Source of the DNA: Halovibrio variabilis
Lineage (GTDB): Bacteria; Pseudomonadota; Gammaproteobacteria; Pseudomonadales; Halomonadaceae
Length of the DNA stretch: 64,000 nt
Assembly: GCF_007991175.1 (NCBI RefSeq)
Contig: NZ_BJXV01000001.1
Span: 390,654-454,653 of the forward strand
Direction of reading: 5' to 3'
Part shown: positions 63,992 through 64,000 of the stretch, piece after piece
How the letters are laid out: the number at the start of each line of letters is the position of its first letter
Position numbering within the stretch: the stretch's first letter is position 1
Notes under the pieces: generated by a model
The model's database searches: none
Seen by the model: only the letters and a program-made list of their open reading frames with translations
What the model was told of the DNA's origin: nothing
Translations under genes and position numbers: made by a program

Positions 63992-64000
63992 TTTTTTAAC

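Overview
The window looks like a chromosomal segment of a moderately halophilic gammaproteobacterium of the Halomonas type (Halomonadaceae). This rests on gene order and protein style, not on a database search. The blocks murJ-ribF-ileS-lspA-fkpB-ispH-(type IV minor pilins), bamD-rluD-pgeF-clpB and ilvI-ilvH-pssA follow the order known from Pseudomonas and its relatives. Proteins are acidic and GC content is moderate. No rRNA, tRNA or CRISPR array was seen.

Layout. 1-2.1 kb: end of a membrane protein, a secreted serine hydrolase, a 24-residue membrane micropeptide and a hypothetical protein. 2.4-6.6 kb: a flagellar filament cluster with two tandem fliD paralogues and one flagellin gene, each behind a sigma-28 type promoter. 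6.7-18.75 kb: an AT-richer accessory island that probably concerned flagellin or surface glycan decoration. It holds a glycosyltransferase fused to an FkbM-like domain, a capsule-type glycosyltransferase, a broken pseB, a TylF-type methyltransferase and a neuB-neuC-neuA (sialic/legionaminic-type nonulosonate) operon. Between them lie fragments of IS4/IS10, IS3, IS256 and two IS1380 elements. The far edge of the island is the last 17 codons of a second flagellin gene, so the island sits between flagellin sequences.

18.8-20.1 kb: an Rpn-family (PD-(D/E)XK) nuclease gene. A strong internal ribosome-binding site would make its C-terminal domain as a separate protein, and a second stand-alone copy of that domain follows directly downstream. 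This resembles Rpn toxins with intragenic antitoxins and is the most interesting system here. 20.3-24.8 kb: a polar amino acid ABC transporter and a membrane PAS-GGDEF diguanylate cyclase.

25.2-43.1 kb: rpsT, murJ, ribF, ileS, lspA, fkpB, ispH, a minor-pilin operon ending in an unusually large PilX-like protein (807 aa) with no pilY1, trpS, an AI-2E family permease, a YeeE/YedE sulfur permease and NAD-malic enzyme. 43.2-54.5 kb: acnA, trxB, an orphan FimT-like pseudopilin, a ThiO-like oxidase, a PP0621-like protein, nadE, a GGDEF-EAL protein and a chemoreceptor with a C-terminal WESF pentapeptide. 54.7-64 kb: bamD, rluD, pgeF, clpB (with a sigma-32 type promoter), a structured 5' leader of five consecutive hairpins ahead of ilvI-ilvH, and pssA.

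Cross-cutting themes are motility and surface structures (fliC, fliD, type IV minor pilins, chemoreceptor, c-di-GMP enzymes, glycan genes) set among housekeeping genes. Short degenerate tandem repeats of 11-15 bp recur at gene boundaries.
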